64,000 nucleotides of DNA from Magnetospirillum fulvum (GCF_900108475.1 NZ_FNWO01000001.1:399128-463127); one strand, 5' to 3'; shown: positions 17,544 to 26,762, counted from the stretch's first letter. Notes: generated by a model from the sequence alone, not told the origin. Program-made: numbers and translations.

Positions 17544-18704
17544 TCACAGACCGCGTTCGAAATCGACCGGGGCGCGCAGATAGGCGGTGAAGATGTCGGG
17601 CAGCTTGCGCCGCAGGTCGGTATCGGGATCCTCAAGTTCGAGCTTGGCGACCGAGATCTTCTCGCAAAACATCTTGGTCAGCTTCTTATTGCCGGGAGTC
17701 CCGAAGATTTCGGTGAACTTCTCTTCGCCCAATTTCTCGGTTCCGACCTCGAGGAAGATCGGAATCTGCGAAAATTGCAGGAAGCGGATGATCTGATTGA
17801 TCGAATCGGCCGACAGGATGTGCAGATGGCTGGCCATCTGCTCGAGATCCTTGGCGTTCTGGACCTCCATCGCTTCGAGACGGTCGCAATCGACGCACAT
17901 TTCCCAGAACTTCTCGCCCATCTTGTCGTAGACGGCACCATGGAGAAAGTCGTAGCGCTCCTTGCCAAGGAAGGCGATCCCCTTCGCCGCCAGCGGTTGG
18001 GTATCGAGCATTTCGCGCATCATCGCATCGGACATGATCCGCTTGGCTTGATCCATGCTGTGACGGCCGATATCGGCCAGCGCGGCGATGCCTTCGGGGG
18101 TGCGCAGCGTGGTCAGTCCGCGCCCTAATTCGCGGATCAGCTTGACCGGCAGTTCGGCAAAATAGGGGATCAAAGGCACCTGCCAGTCGTAATCGAGGTA
18201 ATCCTTGATCGCGTTGTAAAACTGGTCGGCCTGGGTCGGCTGCGGCTTGGGGATTTCGGCCTCGCTCCACTTGCCCGAGACCAGATTGGTCAGTTTCTCC
18301 AGCAGGGTCTTCGGCTCGGTCTTGACCGGGGTCTTCGGGGCCTCGGTGGGAACGAAACGCTTGATTCCATATGCCTTGGCCCCGGAACGCACCACCATGC
18401 TGATGATCTGGTCCAGGCTGCGCTCGCAGCGGAGCGGACGGTCGTCCTCGGTCACCGGAGCGCCCGTCGCATCGACCAGGAAGTCCTGAAAATGCTCGCG
18501 TCTCGTGCGAATCAGCTGCATGCAGGCATGGAGCAATTCCGGCGTCGCCAGCACCGAGGCATAGGGATCGGGAAAGCTCGCCAGCGCCGGGATCAGGCTG
18601 GTGAGACGCTCGGTAATCGGTCCCTTGATGGTGGTGATGATATCCCGACGATTCCGCACATCGGGATCGGGTTTCTTGGGCGCAGTTACAGTGGCAGTAG
18701 CCAT
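17544..18704 (-). CDS. uncharacterised 386-residue protein, downstream of DUF2336 gene
   Basis: I do not recognise a family. The protein is soluble, has no signal peptide or membrane segment, and contains a proline/lysine-rich linker near residues 130-165 (PTEAPKTPVKTEPKT) separating a helical N-terminal part from a larger helical C-terminal domain with cysteines at CVDC and MFCEK. GAGGAAC upstream supports the ATG at 18704. It begins 32 nt after the stop of the DUF2336 gene, so the two probably form an operon. Coding compositional bias is normal for the window. Confidence 0.7.
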   Translation of the reverse strand: MATATVTAPKKPDPDVRNRRDIITTIKGPITERLTSLIPALASFPDPYASVLATPELLHACMQLIRTRREHFQDFLVDATGAPVTEDDRPLRCERSLDQIISMVVRSGAKAYGIKRFVPTEAPKTPVKTEPKTLLEKLTNLVSGKWSEAEIPKPQPTQADQFYNAIKDYLDYDWQVPLIPYFAELPVKLIRELGRGLTTLRTPEGIAALADIGRHSMDQAKRIMSDAMMREMLDTQPLAAKGIAFLGKERYDFLHGAVYDKMGEKFWEMCVDCDRLEAMEVQNAKDLEQMASHLHILSADSINQIIRFLQFSQIPIFLEVGTEKLGEEKFTEIFGTPGNKKLTKMFCEKISVAKLELEDPDTDLRRKLPDIFTAYLRAPVDFERGL

Positions 18705-18736
18705 CCCATCGTTCCTCGTCAGCCGCGACCCAAACG

Positions 18737-19855
18737 TCACGAGCCCTTCACGGAGGCGGGGAGACGGTTCAGCTTGGCCAGCAGATATTCCAGATCGTCA
18801 TTTTCGAACTCGACGCCAAGGTCGCCATACTGGGTCAAAATCCGCTCAATCATCCGGCGTGAAAACCTCTCGCGATCATGTGGACCGCCGTCATACTCCA
18901 TTTCATAGGAAACATCGACAGCAGCCCGCATCGCGGCAAAAAACGGCCGGGGCAGACCGGCTTTCTCGAACAGAGCCTCGAACCCGCGCTTGCCGGCGTC
19001 GTGGATCAGGGTGCGACAATTCTCGACCTTGATCCGGGCCAGCTTGGCCAGCGCCAGTTCGAAGAACGGCATGTCGCCCATGCTGACGGCGCGCAGGATG
19101 ATCGACGGCGTCAGCCGCCCGACCTGATAAAGGTGATCGACCAGCGGCGCGGCATTGGATTCCGAGTTGGACAGCCCCAGCACCGCCAGTTCGCGCGCCT
19201 GGATCATCACGGTGGCGACCGCCTCGGGCGACAGGTCGCGGCGGGCGAGAAGATGCTGGCGCAAATGCTCGGAAACCTGGGTCAGCAGCCGCTCGGCGAC
19301 CGAAACCGGCAGCGATTTACGCTCGACCAGCGATTTGCCGACGCTTTCGCTTTCGCCATAACGATCGACGACATGGGACAGGGTGTGCTCGTTGAGATCG
19401 GCCCCTTCGTTCGAAACCAGGGTGGCGACGGCGGTCTCGTTGCCGGTTTCGATCAAAGCGTCGGCGAGGGTGGAGGAGACGGTCTGACGACCGGCAACCG
19501 CGACCTGTTTCCCTTCCGCGCCCTGACTGTGGATGATCTCGATCAGATCGTCATCGGTCAGCACTTCGGAGAATTGCAGCATCGGCAGCGAGACGTCATC
19601 GACATCGCTGGCCAGCGCCAGGGCGACGTCGTGGGGGACGGTGGGATTGTCCTTGAGTTGACGGACCAGCGCTTCGCGCACCCGCACCTCGGCGTCGTGG
19701 ACCATCAGGCGAAAGATGTCCTCGGCCACCTTGCGCTCGTCGCTGCTCAGCCCCTGATGCTGGGACGCGATTTTGCCTGCGATCTCGATCCGCGTCTCCC
19801 CGTCAGGGTTCGACAGCAGTCGCTTGACGTCGTCCTCGTTGAGCATCTGGTCCAA
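18737..19855 (-). CDS. DUF2336 domain protein
   Basis: A roughly 372-residue all-helical protein resembling DUF2336 (PF10098), a HEAT-like alphaproteobacterial family of unknown function. Visible features include repeated helical hairpins (ALVRQLKDNPTVPHDVALALA; LADALIETGNETAVATLVSN) and VEFENDDLEYLLAKLN at the end. Start choice is unusual: GGAGGGG is 8 nt before a TTG at 19855, while the next ATG (19846) is 17 nt away, and a GTG at 19879 precedes the ribosome-binding site. I chose the TTG. It precedes the 386-residue unknown in a probable operon. Confidence 0.78.
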   Translation of the reverse strand: MDQMLNEDDVKRLLSNPDGETRIEIAGKIASQHQGLSSDERKVAEDIFRLMVHDAEVRVREALVRQLKDNPTVPHDVALALASDVDDVSLPMLQFSEVLTDDDLIEIIHSQGAEGKQVAVAGRQTVSSTLADALIETGNETAVATLVSNEGADLNEHTLSHVVDRYGESESVGKSLVERKSLPVSVAERLLTQVSEHLRQHLLARRDLSPEAVATVMIQARELAVLGLSNSESNAAPLVDHLYQVGRLTPSIILRAVSMGDMPFFELALAKLARIKVENCRTLIHDAGKRGFEALFEKAGLPRPFFAAMRAAVDVSYEMEYDGGPHDRERFSRRMIERILTQYGDLGVEFENDDLEYLLAKLNRLPASVKGS

Positions 19856-19917
19856 GGTTATTGCCCCTCCGATCCTCACCGATCATACAATGGTTCGATC
19901 ACACTGAACAGGTAGGA

Positions 19918-20625
19918 CTAGGCCAAAAGTCGAACCCCGTCGAGGAACCGGCCGAGAAGACGGGTTCCCTGCTGCTCCAGCGCGGCGGCATGGCGGGCGG
20001 TGGCAGCGCGCAGGTCGGGCACCGACAGACCGGCCTGACCGATTTCGGCGGCATGGCCGATAAACCAGCGTTCCAGCCCCCGCGCCGTCCCCTCGACATG
20101 GAATTGCAGCCCCAGCGCCGCACCACCGTGCAGGAACGCCTGATTGGGGGTGATCGCGGTCGAGGCCAGCGCCGCCGCGCCAGCGGGCAGATCGAAGGTG
20201 TCGCCATGCCAGTGCAGCACGTCGATCCCGGCCAATTCGCAGAGCGGCGAGGCCATCCCGGCGTCAGTCAACGACAAGGGAGACCAGCCGATCTCGCGCC
20301 CGGCCGGATTGGGATGGACGCTGGCCCCCAAGGCCCGGGCCATCAACTGGGCCCCGAGACAGAGGCCGATCAGCGGACGGCCCGAGGCCAGCCGGGCCTC
20401 GACCAACCGCAACTCGTCGCGCAGGAACGGATAGATCGCGTCGTCATAGGCCCCGATCGGTCCGCCCAACACCACCAGCAGGTCGGGAGCGAGCGGATCG
20501 AACCCGGACAAATCGTCGTAACCTGCCTCGTGATAGGCGATGTCGAATCCGGCCCGGCGAAGATACGGCTCGAACGAACCGAGATCCTCGAAGGCGACAT
20601 GGCGAAGGGCGGCGCACGTTTTCAT
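19918..20625 (-). CDS. class I glutamine amidotransferase-like protein
   Basis: A 235-residue stand-alone GATase1 domain like those related to GuaA's N-terminal domain. GLCLGAQLMARALG holds the nucleophile cysteine (about residue 88) and LQFHVEG the catalytic histidine (about 173), with the usual acidic residue at VEG. VLGGPIGAYDD is the oxyanion-hole glycine motif. Such free-standing domains hydrolyse glutamine or gamma-glutamyl compounds such as gamma-glutamylputrescine; the substrate is unknown here. The ATG at 20625 follows an in-frame TTG directly, and neither has a clear ribosome-binding site. Confidence 0.82.
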   Translation of the reverse strand: MKTCAALRHVAFEDLGSFEPYLRRAGFDIAYHEAGYDDLSGFDPLAPDLLVVLGGPIGAYDDAIYPFLRDELRLVEARLASGRPLIGLCLGAQLMARALGASVHPNPAGREIGWSPLSLTDAGMASPLCELAGIDVLHWHGDTFDLPAGAAALASTAITPNQAFLHGGAALGLQFHVEGTARGLERWFIGHAAEIGQAGLSVPDLRAATARHAAALEQQGTRLLGRFLDGVRLLA

Positions 20626-20785
20626 CAATTACAGATAGCTTGCCAGACAGGCTTCGTCGAGTCCCGACAACAACGAAATTGGTGCGATTTTTATCGTTTC
20701 CACCGCCCCTGCCGTCACCGGGTCGGTCCGGGGCCTCTGCACTTTCCGTTTGCATCCCGTCCGGAGCCGAGGCCAAATCGCCAAG

Positions 20786-22528
20786 ATGAGCGACGACCGT
20801 GAAAACTGGCTGAAACCAATTCTGGAACCGCTGCGATCGGTGATGCGGGAATTGCTGATCGCCTCGCTGTTCATCAATCTGATGGCGCTGGCCGTGCCGA
20901 TCTTCGTGATGCAGGTTTATGACCGGGTGATCGGCCATAACGGGCTGGCGACCTTGCAGGGACTGACCATCGGCGTCGCCCTGCTGTTGGGGTTCGACTG
21001 GGTCATCCGCACCTCGCGCGGGCGGATCATGCAGACGATGGCGCTGCGGATCGATGTCGATGTCGGTACCCGACTGTTCGACAAGATGACCCATTTGCCG
21101 CTGCGGAGCCTGGAAAGCCGCCCGGCCTCGTTCTGGCAGACCCTGTTTCGCGATGTCGATACCATCCGCAACACCGTGTCGGGCGCGACCGCGATCCTGC
21201 TGACCGATCTGCCCTTCGTCTTCATCTTCCTGGGGGTGATTTTCGTCATTGGCCGCCCGCTGGCGTTGGTGTTCGTGGTGCTGCTGGCCGCCTTCGCGCT
21301 GCTGGCCTGGGCCTCGGGCCGCAGCGTCTCCGAGGCCACCGGCAAGGAAAAGAACGTCCAGACCGGTCGCGACGCCCTGATCGCCGAGATCATCGCTGGT
21401 CGCGCCACGGTCAAGGCGGTCGCGCTCGACGGCGCGCTGCGGCCGCTGTGGGAAGAGCGGCAGGCCGACGCGATCGAACAATCGATCCGGCGCGGCGCCA
21501 CCGCCGACGGCTTTGTCAATCTGGGCCAGACCCTGACGATGCTGGGCAGCGTCGCGCTGACCACCGTCGGCGCGCTTTTCATCATCGACCACGAACTCAG
21601 CATGGGGGCGCTGATCGCCTGCAACATGCTGTCGGGGCGATTGTACGGTCCGATCAACCAATTGGTGGGCGCGTGGAAGGGATTTTCCTCGTTTCGCCAG
21701 TCGGTCGATCGGCTGGGCGACGTCTTCGCCGAGAGCGAGGAACGGCGCGATAGCGGGCTGCGGCGCGAACGCCCGACCGGTCGGATCGTGCTGGAAAACG
21801 TCACCTTCGCCTACGATCCGGCATCGCCACCCGCCGCCCGGATCGAACGGCTGGAGATTCGCCCTGGCGGACTGACCGCGATCCTCGGCCGCAACGGCAG
21901 CGGCAAGACCACTTTGTTGAAGATTCTGCTCGGCCTCTATCCCCCGGCCGAGGGGCGGGTTCTGCTCGACGGCGCCGACATCGCCCAATTCACCCGCACC
22001 GAACTGGCGGGGTGGATCGGCTATGTGCCGCAGGAATGCGTGCTGTTCAACGCCACCATCCGCGACAACATCGCCTATGGCGCGCCGGGCTGCGACGACG
22101 AAGCGATCCTGGCCGCCGCCCGCACCGCCGGGGTTCACCATTACATTGTCGATCTGCCCGACGGCTATGCCACCCCGATCGGCGAGGCGGGGTCGCGGCT
22201 GTCGGCGGGTCAGCGTCAGCGGATCGCGATCGCCCGCGCCCTGATCGGCGATCCGCCGGTGCTGCTGCTCGACGAGCCCTCGGCCAGCCTCGACCGTCAG
22301 GCCGAGGAAGAGCTTCGCGCCACCCTGGCCGAACTGGGCCAGAGCCGGACCGTGGTGATCGTCACCCATAGCCCGGTGCTGTTGCCAATCTGTCGCGACG
22401 TCGTGGTGCTGGACAAGGGCGCGATCACCGCCGCCGGTCCTGCCGCCGAAACCCTGAACCGGCTGTTCGGGCCGCGTCCGGCCCCCTCCCCCGCCGGGCT
22501 GCACATCAGCGTCGGAGGCGCGACATGA
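20786..22528 (+). CDS. type I secretion permease/ATPase (PrtD/LapB-like ABC)
   Basis: A 580-residue half-transporter: six membrane segments in about residues 20-290 and a C-terminal ATPase with Walker A GRNGSGKTT (about 370), Q-loop VPQECVLFN, signature LSAGQRQR and Walker B VLLLDEPSASLD. It lacks an N-terminal C39 peptidase and resembles exporters of unprocessed or RTX-type proteins. The next gene, an HlyD-type fusion protein, overlaps it by ATGA. No TolC gene and no RTX protein are present in the window; the nearest export candidate is the protein at 25185-25835. The start at 20786 fits the family N-terminus; GAGG lies 14 nt upstream. Confidence 0.9.
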   Translation: MSDDRENWLKPILEPLRSVMRELLIASLFINLMALAVPIFVMQVYDRVIGHNGLATLQGLTIGVALLLGFDWVIRTSRGRIMQTMALRIDVDVGTRLFDKMTHLPLRSLESRPASFWQTLFRDVDTIRNTVSGATAILLTDLPFVFIFLGVIFVIGRPLALVFVVLLAAFALLAWASGRSVSEATGKEKNVQTGRDALIAEIIAGRATVKAVALDGALRPLWEERQADAIEQSIRRGATADGFVNLGQTLTMLGSVALTTVGALFIIDHELSMGALIACNMLSGRLYGPINQLVGAWKGFSSFRQSVDRLGDVFAESEERRDSGLRRERPTGRIVLENVTFAYDPASPPAARIERLEIRPGGLTAILGRNGSGKTTLLKILLGLYPPAEGRVLLDGADIAQFTRTELAGWIGYVPQECVLFNATIRDNIAYGAPGCDDEAILAAARTAGVHHYIVDLPDGYATPIGEAGSRLSAGQRQRIAIARALIGDPPVLLLDEPSASLDRQAEEELRATLAELGQSRTVVIVTHSPVLLPICRDVVVLDKGAITAAGPAAETLNRLFGPRPAPSPAGLHISVGGAT

Positions 22529-24057
22529 GCGAATCCGCACCGCCGCCCGCCCTGGCGCAATCGCCGGGACGCCACATCCTCTCGGCGCTGCGCCGCGCCT
22601 GGGCCGGGCTCCGCTGGCTGTTCGCCCCGGAAAGCTGCCCCCCCGAAGAGCGGCCCAGGGGGGCTCTGGCCCTGCCCGCCCGGCTGGTCCGGGGCGCGGT
22701 GGCCTGGGTTCTGCCGCCGCTGGCCCACCCCGAGCCGCCTCTCGGATCGACAGCGGACACCGGTCACCGGCTGTACCGGCTGGCCGAAACCTATCCGCTG
22801 CCGACCTGGCGTCCGCTGGCCCGGATCGCGATGACGCTGACCCTGGTGTTCCTGCTGTGGGCGGCGCTGGCCCGGCTTGACGAGGTCGCGATTGCCGAGG
22901 GCGAAGTGGTGCCCGAGGGCAAGGTCAAGGTGATCCAGCATCTTGAAGGCGGCACGATCCGCGACATTCACGTCACCGAGGGGGCCGAGGTGACCGAGGG
23001 GACGCCGCTGATCCAGATTGATTTGCCGGTCAGTTCGGTCAATCGCGAGGAGCTTGTCGTCCGCCTCGACGGCTATCTGCTCCAGCGGGCGCGGTTGCAG
23101 GCCGAACAGAGCGGCCAGCCGATCGTCTTCCCCGAGGCCGAGGCCCGCCGCCGTCCCCAACTGGCCGACTCCGAGCGCCGCTCGTTCGAGGCCCGACGCC
23201 AGACCCTGCGGGCGACCGTCTCGGTGATGCAAGACCAGATGCGGCAAAAAGGGCTGGAGGTTCAGGAATACGAATCCCGCCAGCGGGCGCTGGTCACCAG
23301 TCTGCGGCTGGCGCAGGAGCGGCTAGATATGTCGCGCGATCTGATGAAGTCGGGTCTGGCCTCGCGGATGGAGCATGTCCAGATCGAATCCCAGACCGAG
23401 GAGTTGAAGGGACAGCTTGAAACGGTGCGCTCGTCGATCCCCCGCGCCCAGGCCGCCCAACAGGAAGCGCGCAGCCGGATCGAAGAGGAGCAGAGCCGCT
23501 TTCAACGCACCGTCCAAAGCGAACTGGCCGAAGCCGAACTGAACGTCGCCCGCACCACCGAATTACTGTCGCAGGCGACCGACCAGCAGCGCCGCACCGT
23601 CGTGCTGAGCCCGATCGACGGTATCGTCAAGAATCTGCGCGCCAACACGATCGGCGGGGTGGTCAAACCGGGCGACCCGATCATGGAACTGGTGCCGCTG
23701 CGCGAACGGTTGCAGATCGAGGCCAAACTGAGCCCGATGGATCGCGGCTATGTCCAGACCGGCCAGCGCGCCACCGTCAAGATCAGCGCCTACGATTTCA
23801 CCACCTATGGCGGGCTGGAGGGCGATGTGATCCTGGTCGCGCCCGACACCACGGTTCCCCAGACCCCCAACGCCCAGCCGTTTTATCGGGTGGTGGTGCA
23901 GACCGACCGCGCCTATATCGGCGACGAGACGGCGAAGCGGATCATCAGCCCCGGCATGCAGGCGACGGTCGAAATTCATACCGGAACCCGGACGGTGCTG
24001 GAATATCTGGTCAAGCCGGTGCTGAAACTGCGCCACGAAGCCTTCCGCGAGCGCTGA
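22525..24057 (+). CDS. type I secretion membrane-fusion protein, HlyD family
   Basis: A 510-residue adaptor with a long cytoplasmic N-terminus (about 95 residues, proline-rich), one membrane segment near residues 100-118 (IAMTLTLVFLLWAALA), a split lipoyl/barrel-sandwich domain (GEVVPEGKVKVIQHLEGGTIRDI) and a long coiled-coil hairpin (about 190-350). The C-terminal HlyD signature is at PIMELVPLRERLQIEAKLSP. It links the inner-membrane ATPase to a TolC-like channel. The cytoplasmic extension is longer than in classical HlyD, which may matter for substrate choice. Confidence 0.9.
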   Translation: MSESAPPPALAQSPGRHILSALRRAWAGLRWLFAPESCPPEERPRGALALPARLVRGAVAWVLPPLAHPEPPLGSTADTGHRLYRLAETYPLPTWRPLARIAMTLTLVFLLWAALARLDEVAIAEGEVVPEGKVKVIQHLEGGTIRDIHVTEGAEVTEGTPLIQIDLPVSSVNREELVVRLDGYLLQRARLQAEQSGQPIVFPEAEARRRPQLADSERRSFEARRQTLRATVSVMQDQMRQKGLEVQEYESRQRALVTSLRLAQERLDMSRDLMKSGLASRMEHVQIESQTEELKGQLETVRSSIPRAQAAQQEARSRIEEEQSRFQRTVQSELAEAELNVARTTELLSQATDQQRRTVVLSPIDGIVKNLRANTIGGVVKPGDPIMELVPLRERLQIEAKLSPMDRGYVQTGQRATVKISAYDFTTYGGLEGDVILVAPDTTVPQTPNAQPFYRVVVQTDRAYIGDETAKRIISPGMQATVEIHTGTRTVLEYLVKPVLKLRHEAFRER

Positions 24058-24085
24058 TCCGGGCATGACGGGGGAATCGATATGG

Positions 24086-24112
24086 CTTATAAATTCGGCT
24101 TTGGTCCGATAA
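24086..24112 (+). promoter_or_regulatory. possible flagellar sigma-28-like promoter before flbT
   Basis: TCCGATAA (24105-24112) matches seven of eight bases of the sigma-28 -10 element GCCGATAA, with CTTATAAA 11 nt upstream as a poor -35 candidate. Its place 110 bp before two flagellar genes makes it worth noting; the -35 mismatch keeps confidence low. Confidence 0.25.
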
Positions 24113-24223
24113 GGGATCAGTCTCGCCGCTCTGTTCCGTCCGTCCGCGTCGGGACCGACATGCCGGATGGCCAAAACACGGCGGGCGTTTTGCAGTTACA
24201 CTCGGTCACTTCCAGAGGAAACG

Positions 24224-24628
24224 ATGTCGCTCAAGATTAACCTGGCGCAAGGCGAATCCATTTTGATCGGCAAGGCCAAGGTTCAGAACGGCGGCAGCGG
24301 CCGTTGCGTTCTGATCGTCAGCGGCAGCGAGAACGTGCTGCGCGAAAAGCGCATCATGCGCGAAAAGGACGCCACAACCCCGGTCCGACGGTTATATTTC
24401 TTAACTCAAAGCATCTATCTTGCCGATGACAAACCGATTTTGTTCGACCTGTACCATCAGATCGCACGAGAGGCGGTGGCGGCATGGCCCATTCTCACCG
24501 GCCCCATCACCGACATCGGGGAACTGATCCTGGTCGAGCGCTATTACGACGCTTTGATGGCCTGCCATGCCTTGGTCGACATCGAGCGGGAATTGATGGG
24601 CGAAGCTGCTGAGGAGACACCGAAATGA
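24224..24628 (+). CDS. flbT: flagellin synthesis regulator FlbT
   Basis: A 134-residue FlbT protein (MSLKINLAQGESILIGKAKV start; LREKRIMREKDATTPVRRLYF). In Caulobacter FlbT binds the 5' UTR of fljK flagellin mRNA and promotes its decay, coupling flagellin synthesis to hook completion. AGAGGAAACG before the ATG at 24224 fixes the start. It overlaps flaF by ATGA. No flagellin gene is in the window, so this pair acts on flagellin encoded elsewhere. Confidence 0.95.
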   Translation: MSLKINLAQGESILIGKAKVQNGGSGRCVLIVSGSENVLREKRIMREKDATTPVRRLYFLTQSIYLADDKPILFDLYHQIAREAVAAWPILTGPITDIGELILVERYYDALMACHALVDIERELMGEAAEETPK

Positions 24629-25044
24629 CCGTCAACGCATACGACCAGACCCAGCGGGACATGTCGACCGGCCGGGCGGTCGAGGCGCGCGCCCTGACCC
24701 GATGCGCGATGGCCTTGAACGATGCGATGGCCTCGAAAGACCCCGACGCCTTGTACGAAGCGGTTCGGCTCAATTACCGGCTGTGGCTGCTGTTCTATTC
24801 GGAAATCGAAAAGAATCAGGTCGAATTGCCCCAGCCGGTTCGCAACAACGTGCTGGCGCTCGCCTCCTATGTCGTCAATTCCTCCACCCGCGCCTTCGCT
24901 GGCGAGGTGAAGGTTCTTGAAACCCTGATCAACATCAACCGCAACATCGCCGCCGGTCTGATGGAGACGCCCCCCGGCAGCACCGAGAGCGCCTCCAATT
25001 CCGGCCCGGCGCCCCAGGTTCCGTTTCAATCGACAATGGCGTAG
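24625..25044 (+). CDS. flaF: flagellin secretion/translation regulator FlaF
   Basis: A 139-residue FlaF protein: the core (residues about 1-110: AYDQTQRDMSTGRAVEARAL, NYRLWLLFYSEIE, VRNNVLALASYV) is complete. FlaF opposes FlbT and is needed for flagellin production in alphaproteobacteria. The last 25 residues are a low-complexity Pro/Ser tail. The start has GAGGAG 10 nt upstream and overlaps flbT. Confidence 0.94.
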   Translation: MTVNAYDQTQRDMSTGRAVEARALTRCAMALNDAMASKDPDALYEAVRLNYRLWLLFYSEIEKNQVELPQPVRNNVLALASYVVNSSTRAFAGEVKVLETLININRNIAAGLMETPPGSTESASNSGPAPQVPFQSTMA

Positions 25045-25184
25045 CCCGCCACCCGATCGACCGCCAGGAGATTGTTGTTTTGTCCATCGACAAGGCGTAA
25101 AGTAACACCAGATCGGTTTGTCGGATTGCGCCCGAAGCGGCGGAGACACCGATCGGCGGAACGCCCTCAGAAGAGGTTACGATC

Positions 25185-25835
25185 ATGGCCGACAGCAGCG
25201 TCAGCAGTTCATCGTCATCGGCTCTCCTCGCCAGCACCCCGGGCGGGGTCAAGTCGTGGCAGAAGCTCGTCAATCATCCCGAAAGCCAGACCCGCCAGTC
25301 CGCGACCGATATCGGCTGGGTCAAGCGCAACGACAGCCGCCTCAACGTCGTCAGCAACATAAACTCGTCCGATACCGAACAGGACTTGAAGTTCAAGGTG
25401 ATGACCTCGGGCAAACTGGCCTTCACCACCCAGTCGGACAAGGCAATCCACGTTCAGTTGATGAACCAGAACGGCCAGATGATCGCCGACAGCGACAGCA
25501 AGAGCGGCAAGCTGTACGACAATTACCAATCGCTCCTCAGCAGCGAGCTGACGGTCCAGGCCGACACCTATATCCTCAAGGTCACCCGCGATTCGTCGGT
25601 CGCCCCCAAGGCCGACCTCAATTACGCGGTTCAGATCAAGATGGGCGACACCTTCGTCAACGATTACGTCACCCGGATCGCGGCCAAGCCCAAAACCGAC
25701 ACCACCACCGCACAGGTGAGCAACCCGGTGACCGGATTGATGCCGGCGGTGCTGGCGGCTCAGAACAGCTCGGGCTACACTTTCGATCCCGCCGCCAACG
25801 CCGCCATTTTCGACATTCTCACCAGCAAGGGCTAA
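25185..25835 (+). CDS. secreted-looking beta-sandwich (PPC-like) protein beside flaF
   Basis: A 216-residue protein with no Sec signal and no membrane segment. It opens with a serine-rich stretch (SSVSSSSSSALLAS) and has a central beta-rich region (about residues 60-150: LKFKVMTSGKLAFTT, DTYILKVTRD, NYAVQIKMGD) resembling a bacterial pre-peptidase C-terminal domain. It ends FDILTSKG. Absence of a Sec signal together with the upstream type I exporter makes it a candidate substrate for that exporter or for the flagellar export apparatus; both are inference. GAGG 9 nt upstream supports the start. Family not otherwise recognised. Confidence 0.62.
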   Translation: MADSSVSSSSSSALLASTPGGVKSWQKLVNHPESQTRQSATDIGWVKRNDSRLNVVSNINSSDTEQDLKFKVMTSGKLAFTTQSDKAIHVQLMNQNGQMIADSDSKSGKLYDNYQSLLSSELTVQADTYILKVTRDSSVAPKADLNYAVQIKMGDTFVNDYVTRIAAKPKTDTTTAQVSNPVTGLMPAVLAAQNSSGYTFDPAANAAIFDILTSKG

Positions 25836-25940
25836 GCGATCCGGCGCAAAATTCGGGCGAATATCTTGCCACTTATGCTATCGGGGAGCGATCAAACCTC
25901 TCCGCTTGCCCGGCAACAGATTTGCCCGTACCTTTGCGGG

Positions 25941-26480
25941 ATGAAGAGCCAGACCGTCCGCCTTGCCGCAACCCTCGCCGTCCTGCTGCCGTTGCTGGCG
26001 CAGGCGGGGTGTACGCGCAGTTCTTCTCCCGAAAACAATGGGGCCGCCCCCGGCTCGCCCCAATTGGTCACCGACATTCCCCTCCCCAGTGGAGCCGGAA
26101 TCGATCAGGACCGCTCGCTGATCCTGTCCGACCGCGACCGCTGGACCGGGCGGGTGGTGATGGTGCTGACCAATTCCGCCAATGACATGACCAATTTCTA
26201 TCAGACCCAGATGCCCGGCTTCGGCTGGCAGCCGCTGATGAGCATCACCAGCGAAACCAGCATCCTGACCTATCTGCGCGGCGACCGGGCCGCCACCGTC
26301 CAGATCGAACGCCGGTCCGTGCTGGGCTCGATCGTCACCATCACTGTCGCCCCGCGTCAGGCGGATGGTGCCAGCGGCGCAAGTGGCGGAAGCAGCGATT
26401 ACACTGCCCCCGCCCCCCGTTCCGCTCCGGCCGAACGAATCCGGTCCGAACCGCTCCCGGCGCCAAGCGCACGCCGGTAA
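25941..26480 (+). CDS. small lipoprotein of unknown function
   Basis: A 179-residue protein with a lipoprotein signal: hydrophobic stretch (LAATLAVLLPLLAQ) and Cys24 in QAGC. The mature domain has a compact alpha/beta region (VLTNSANDMTNFYQTQMPGF; ILTYLRGDRAATVQIERR) in which a membrane-anchored protein binds something unknown, then a Ser/Ala/Pro-rich tail. The ATG at 25941 directly precedes the signal, whereas upstream in-frame codons would bury it behind a polar segment. Function unknown. Confidence 0.68.
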   Translation: MKSQTVRLAATLAVLLPLLAQAGCTRSSSPENNGAAPGSPQLVTDIPLPSGAGIDQDRSLILSDRDRWTGRVVMVLTNSANDMTNFYQTQMPGFGWQPLMSITSETSILTYLRGDRAATVQIERRSVLGSIVTITVAPRQADGASGASGGSSDYTAPAPRSAPAERIRSEPLPAPSARR

Positions 26481-26522
26481 CGGCAGGCAGGGATCAGTCG
26501 GTCGGATCTGCTGTGGTTTCGG

Positions 26523-26762
26523 TTAACGCAAACGAAGACGGACTTCGTCCAACAGCGACATCAGCGACTCGACGACGACACCGTCGCGAGCCATCAAATG
26601 GCGAACCATCGGATCGCCAATCACCTCGTCAAGCGAGGGTTCGGCATTGCCGGCATAGCAGGCCGGACGGCGGGACCGATGATCGAACACCCGAGTTACG
26701 ATCCGGGCGGGTTGGCGAGGGCCGACGAGAGTCGGGACGGCTTTAGTCGCGCCTGACAGCAT
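26523..26762 (-). CDS. small 79-residue protein of unknown function
   Basis: Supported by an excellent Shine-Dalgarno, GAGGAGG 5 nt before the ATG at 26762. The C-terminal third (DPMVRHLMARDGVVVESLMSLLDEVR) resembles short conserved tails in small alphaproteobacterial proteins that I cannot name. No membrane segment. A 165-bp AT-rich gap upstream separates it from a minus-strand Fe-S protein and probably holds its promoter. Confidence 0.6.
   Translation of the reverse strand: MLSGATKAVPTLVGPRQPARIVTRVFDHRSRRPACYAGNAEPSLDEVIGDPMVRHLMARDGVVVESLMSLLDEVRLRLR

Noticed and set aside
20444-22540. Long minus-strand frame opposite the type I secretion ATPase
   Set aside because: The plus strand encodes full ABC motifs; the opposite frame is low-complexity and lacks a ribosome-binding site.
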